This document shows, one piece after another, positions 59,310-64,000 of a stretch of 64,000 nt of DNA. The position numbers were made by a program, and so were the translations under genes. This stretch comes from Echinostoma caproni (lineage: Eukaryota > Platyhelminthes > Trematoda > Plagiorchiida > Echinostomatidae). The notes below the pieces were generated by a model. It worked only from the letters and a program-made list of their open reading frames with translations, did no database searches and was not told the DNA's origin. Numbering within the stretch: position 1 is the first letter of the stretch; each line of letters opens with the position of its first letter. Location of the stretch: contig UZAN01039557.1 of the NCBI GenBank assembly GCA_900618425.1, positions 52,981 through 116,980 of the forward strand, written 5' to 3'.

Positions 59310-61270
59310 GAATGCTTTGCTCTACTATGTCGTAGTATGCATATCTAGATGGATAAACGACGCAGTTTACCAAAAAAAGACTATCAAATAGCAGGACCAC
59401 TGCAGATTGCTCTCTATGTTGATTCCTAGGTAGTTGTTGGTGAGTTTCAGTTATGGGTATGGAGGTGATGACTGAAGGTTCTTAGGGATAGTAAAACCAC
59501 AAAAGACTAAAAAAGTATTCTAAATATTTAGAATCCTCCAGCTGGAAACGAGATTAATTTGAACACATTTCTACTTGTGACAAACTGTTAGAAAATAGCA
59601 GACTAATTTGAATTGGCTTGACATAGAAACACATCATCAGCATATTTAAAGATTTTGACTGGGGGATATAGAGTTAGTCAGGGAAGAGTATTGAATATAA
59701 GTATGAAGAAAATACAGCACCCCAAATGACTCCCAAACTATCGGTTAACGATTTTACAACAGTTTCCCTTGCTTTGATTGTTTTGGCCCTTCCTGTGAAA
59801 TGGTCCTTCGTCCATCGCAATAAAAAGAATGGAACAAACAAGTGACTGCAGCTTTTGGAGGGGAAGAAGAGATCGTGGGAAGGAACCAAAAGCGGAAAAT
59901 TAATAAACGAAAAGAATTTTGGGAATCGTCTAAAGATTTACAATCAGACTGCACCAGCGAAAGAACAATGTTCAAAGCACATCTATTTGGCTAATATGAA
60001 ACTGAATGTGATCATTGGGAACATGAATACCAGACCACGCTCTGCTAATTTAACTCCGGCGGAAGTTATGATAATGGAACGAAAGCGCCTAAATTGAATG
60101 CTAGATGACAACAAGAGAAAAGGAAATCATGGTGAGCGGAATCCATGACCTAGAGATTGAACATGCGTGTACAGACTTATTAATACAGTACGCAAAGATC
60201 TCTGAGTGAATCAGTATCATGTTTGATCATAGAGACAAAGATGGGTGATCTGGATCTACTACACTCGTAATTTTCGTGTCTTTAAGAACATAGGCCCCCT
60301 CATGGATGACAGGGTCTACGGTAGATAAGCAACATGTGGGGTATGGGGACGGAGGGTGTTTTAACTGACAAATAAATGGGGCATTGAGACGGTTAACGTC
60401 GATAATTTTGTCTGCTGACCGATTATTATTCCGTTCACACGGGAATCTGGTCACTTACCACAAACACCTTCCATGTCCAACTGCAAGGACAAACGAAGCA
60501 CTCAGTCTCTTGATCTCCTCCCTGGTATGTGTGAGAGGAAAGTTGCTTGAAAGTGGGATTGTTTGGTGAATTTTAAATGCTTGTTCTTTCTGTCTACACA
60601 GAGCATTCAGCAGCGGATAGTATACCAGCGACACTGAAAATTGTTTCCATAGGAAGGCATAAATTGAAAACTACATTCGCCGTTTGAGTAGACTGATCGA
60701 TAGAATAGGGGGGGGGTTGTTGAAAAGAAAACCACGAGGAGACAATGGAAATAGGTTGCTTCGAGTGAATTATTCTACCAATTAAATAATTTCGAATCTT
60801 CGTTTTGTTTTTCCGCATAAAAGCAGGGCATGTCAACCGAGAGTAAACTTTTTATCTAAGACGCCGGAGATAGTGGTCACTGATGGAGATTGGCGCCTTC
60901 AGTTTGAGAGAAACTATTAGGCGTTGGGGGATAGTAACTACTTGGTCAAATATAGCGTCTCCTTTGTTGGGTAATATAGTGAGTTATATAAGGCCATTAA
61001 AAGTAGAAGTTCAGTTGATCCATGAATAAACTTACCAACAATTAAAATCAATTGTCATCTATCAGAAGAACGACGAAAGGAATAAATGCATCATAAAAAA
61101 CAGAAATCACTTTGCAAGCCAAAAGGACCAATGTAAACATTGGTCATTCTTATGCGATGAGAAAAAGAAAACCTGAGCTAGCATGCAATGGTGAGTCAGT
61201 AGATACAATTTGGGAGCAAAAGCCAAAGACGCTTTGGACTGGCCGTATCAACGCACACGATCCTTCCTCG
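59310..61270 (-). mobile_element. CR1/Jockey-like retrotransposon, copy 3
   Basis: From 61270 on the minus strand come endonuclease remnants (a TASPKRL segment near 61230, equivalent to ASPKR in copy 1). Near 60836-60594 is a region (SWFSFQQPP, TANVVFNLCLPMET) matching copy 1 at 53390-53178 (SWFSVQQSP, TANVTFNLCCPMET). Then IIDVNRLNAPFICQLKH (60454-60227) matches copy 1 DVDNLNAVFIYSLND. RT fragments follow, including KYADDVFLC (YADD at 59633-59644), and the copy breaks off near 59310. Many stops and frameshifts are present. Confidence 0.75.
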
Positions 61271-62665
61271 GGATACTAGAACGTTTTCCGAACATCCTTT
61301 TTGTTATCGCTCCTTGTTGGTCTTCCGAATGAGGTAGTTGTTCGACACTGGTTTAGTTTGATAGTTTTCCTAAATGCACTGCAGTATTCGATGAAATTGA
61401 GCCTGACCCTAGTAGCGCAATCATTGCCTTTTCAATCAGAATAAAGTTCATATTAAATGTGCCAGGAAAACACCTAAGACACAATAACAGTGATGTTGTT
61501 AAATGATCCGGGGATGGTCGAACGGATAATGCAGCCGAAATTCGAAGGCCTCACCGTGCTGTTTTGCACGCGGTAGATAAAATATCTAACCATCTATAAT
61601 TGTAGATTATTAGGCAGCTTATCATTTTCATTTAACGAAAAGTTTATTGTCCGTCCACTTCACACAGCAATTACAGATTCACCAGAAAGTTGTCGAACAT
61701 TTCACTATCTGCCAACTGTTTCATCTGAGTACTTGATGATCAAAGCTCATGATGCTTGTTACTCTAACACTTTTGAAAGCTACTAGCTGACAGACAACTG
61801 AATTTTTCCTCGTAATCAAGCAAGAAGGAAATACACCGAGTTTCAAAAAATTAACCGTTCGATACCAGTGAATTCTCCTAGGCAATAGCAAAATGTAATG
61901 GGTAGTGTTATGTGCAAAATAGTATTTGATCACAGGTAGAAGTAACGCAATTAGCTCTATACGCACCGCTTGTAGATCAAGAATAAACCGTTTGCTCTTA
62001 TCAATCGCCCTATTCAGCCTCCTAGGAGTCCAATCAACCCAGGTTGGCATTCACACTCCGAATGTGCTGTTTTCTATTACAAATCTGATTGTAATATTCC
62101 AAGAGAAGGCGGGTCTGAGTATATTCTCTTCTCTTGTCGGTAAAGTAACCAGATTCGCAAGCACATTGGGATCTTTGTTGCCAAGTGGCAAGTGCATACA
62201 TTGTACTTCGATAATACCTGTCACCTCGGAGGTTTACCGAGAGATAAATGTTAGATAATTGCCTTTCCGACCAACAAAAAGTGAACCACCAGCGACGCAT
62301 AATTTTTCAAGTCCAACCATTTTACCAAACCAGCTTTTTAAACCCAATGGCAAAAGTGATTTGCTGTAGATTTTGTTCTTGAAGCTGACAAAGCTGGGTC
62401 ATGTAATGTAAACTTGGTTTCACTCCCCCCCCCCAACCCATGACTTTGTCAATAATAAATGATTCAATACATCAAAAGCTGTTCATTACAGCTGTGTAAA
62501 ACGAGACCCAATCCACATCCACGAGCTAATCTACAATTTGAAAGAAAAACATTTACAGTAAACGGTTTGTACTAAAGCGTCTATAAAATAGGGCTGTACA
62601 AGCATGCGTCATGTCATGTTTTACTCGACATTCATTAGCTGTCGGCTGTTTGTTTCTCTATTTGT

Positions 62666-62666
<1 letters not shown>
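61271..62666. other. Non-coding stretch
   Basis: A tRNA-box-like segment (GGATGGTCGAACGGATAATG near 61512) is too decayed to name. The frames 61721-62050 (minus) and 61926-62258 (plus) overlap each other and show no domain. Confidence 0.4.

Positions 62667-62698
<32 letters not shown>
62667..62698. repeat. (CA)16 microsatellite
   Basis: A perfect CA repeat of 32 bp. Confidence 0.95.
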
Positions 62699-62700
<2 letters not shown>

Positions 62701-64000
62701 TTGGAAGGCAAAACAATGCTTTGATTTTATTTTAAGCCACGCCTAGCCTCAAACGGACTGGGGTTGTAGAAATGCACATTTCATTGTGGCTGTGTCCGCA
62801 AGTTGAAAATTGATTTGAGTGCTGGTGCGGACGATAGCAGAATTTAACTCTGTTGCGGATTGCGGTCTGGTCTGACGCCATGACTCCTGGTCTAATTCTT
62901 TTCCGTTTCATCGTTCTCCCTCTGTTTGTTTCGACGTGTGTGTGTCTGTGTTTGCATTCTCGTGCACCGGTCTGAGCATTGCCACGCAGTTCGACCATTT
63001 TTTCCACTCTCACCATGCACAGAAATCACACGGTCGTATTTTATCACTGAGATTGCATTCGGTGGAACATTGAAAGTCTGAAACACATGTTCACACACTA
63101 TTGAAATGGAGCAATTCGACGTCGTTCCTTACTTGCTACCGTCCATGAACGGGGCTGGTTGTGTAAGACTGATGACAGAGCGGAAGTTCAGTCTCCATGT
63201 TCACCTCATTCGCACGCTCATGAGGAAGTAGAGGGTTGCCAGAAAATATAAGAGTGACAGTGGTATGCTGGTGGAATAGACATGAGAGTATGACAGCTGA
63301 TGGAAGCTGATGTCATTGTCCTCATTATTGAACGTCCCATAAAGCAAATGTAATTTCTTGGCAGAAACCATTTGCTAGTTCTTGAAATTCACGTATCATT
63401 TGTTGCACAGGATGCCAAACTTGAAGAAGTAAACTTGAAATAATGCTCTTTACAGCCAAGTTCTACTAATGACTGTTTAAAAGTTTACCATGAGAGACAA
63501 ATTTTACATACAACTCATTCCTTTATCATTCAACTTTGAGACTCAATTCCAGGGATAAATTCCATTCTCACAAACATGCAATGGGTCTGACCCTTAGCTT
63601 TTATATTTTCTGCCGCTAGGAGTAATATTACAAACGTAAACAGCTTAGTTTTTATTCGAATGGATTCAGCGCTCGGTTTGCATAGATCTCACTCTCTAGA
63701 TTTGAAGACAGAACCCTATCACCCTTTGACTAGGACTCATGAACTTGCTGTGAGTCTCTACGTTTTTCGGTTTCAGATAGCGTTTAAAACGTGCGTTATT
63801 CAATGTTGTCATCAATTCAGCCGGAAAATAGTTCCCAAGTTTTGTCGCTCGTATTGAACTACAAACGACTGATCTTGTCATGAATTGACCCCGGCTACGA
63901 TCGTCTACCGTGCTAGGGAATAAATCCTGTAACACTGGATCCAAGTCACCGTGCAGCGTTCACTGAATGTAAATACCATCTTAGTTGCTGTAGGATTACA
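62699..64000. other. Non-coding stretch to window end
   Basis: Short frames on both strands overlap a GT-rich run at 62935-62950. No domain, repeat or RNA gene was recognised. Confidence 0.5.

Noticed and set aside
1..64000. CRISPR arrays, operons, bacterial defence systems or phage genes
   Set aside because: No regular spacer-repeat array and no dense directional ORFs. Retroelements and splice-like signals show the DNA is eukaryotic.

Overview
The window is animal nuclear DNA, most probably from a flatworm and perhaps a digenean trematode. It has no operons or densely packed long ORFs. It has AT-leaning non-coding DNA, many microsatellites, a 731-base assembly gap (24977-25707) and a dense load of decayed retroelements. 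The flatworm call is an inference from three things: Penelope-like elements with GIY-YIG endonuclease domains, tRNA-headed SINEs carrying a type I hammerhead ribozyme (known in schistosomes as the Sm-alpha type), and possible introns of about 31-33 bp. No complete host gene can be recognised, so the window may be intergenic or lie inside long introns.

Layout. At 1-11 kb there is non-coding DNA with copies of two tRNA-derived SINE families. SINE-A has a Ser/Leu-like head and an A-rich tail. SINE-B has a tRNA-like head followed by a hammerhead motif; the best ribozyme is at 7255-7299. At 12.0-12.7 kb lies the 3' end of a plus-strand Penelope-like element (PLE), and a proline-rich exon candidate follows at 13.0 kb. 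At 15.4 kb there is a third SINE-A. Two further PLE remnants on the minus strand lie at 17.5-18.5 kb (RT plus GIY-YIG) and 24.1-24.98 kb, the latter running into the gap. At 25.7-36 kb the DNA is mostly non-coding, with an inverted pair of SINE-B copies at 30.7-31.2 kb and an exon pair candidate at 31.3 kb. The best unidentified gene candidates on the plus strand are at 36.4-37.7 kb and 46.5-46.9 kb. A perfect (TATG)30 array sits at 45967-46086. From 51.4 to 61.3 kb, three minus-strand copies of one CR1/Jockey-like non-LTR retrotransposon lie in the same orientation. The first still shows endonuclease, reverse transcriptase and C-terminal segments.

How the parts relate. The autonomous elements (CR1-like LINE, PLEs) carry the enzymes. 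SINE-A and SINE-B would be transcribed from internal Pol III boxes and moved by enzymes supplied elsewhere. The SINE-B hammerhead has an almost loopless, palindromic stem III, which suggests it would cleave best as an RNA dimer. Two SINE-B copies are 5'-truncated within a few bases of the predicted cleavage site, so ribozyme-cut RNA may sometimes have been the template for insertion. All domain calls come from motif reading by eye; no database search was run.
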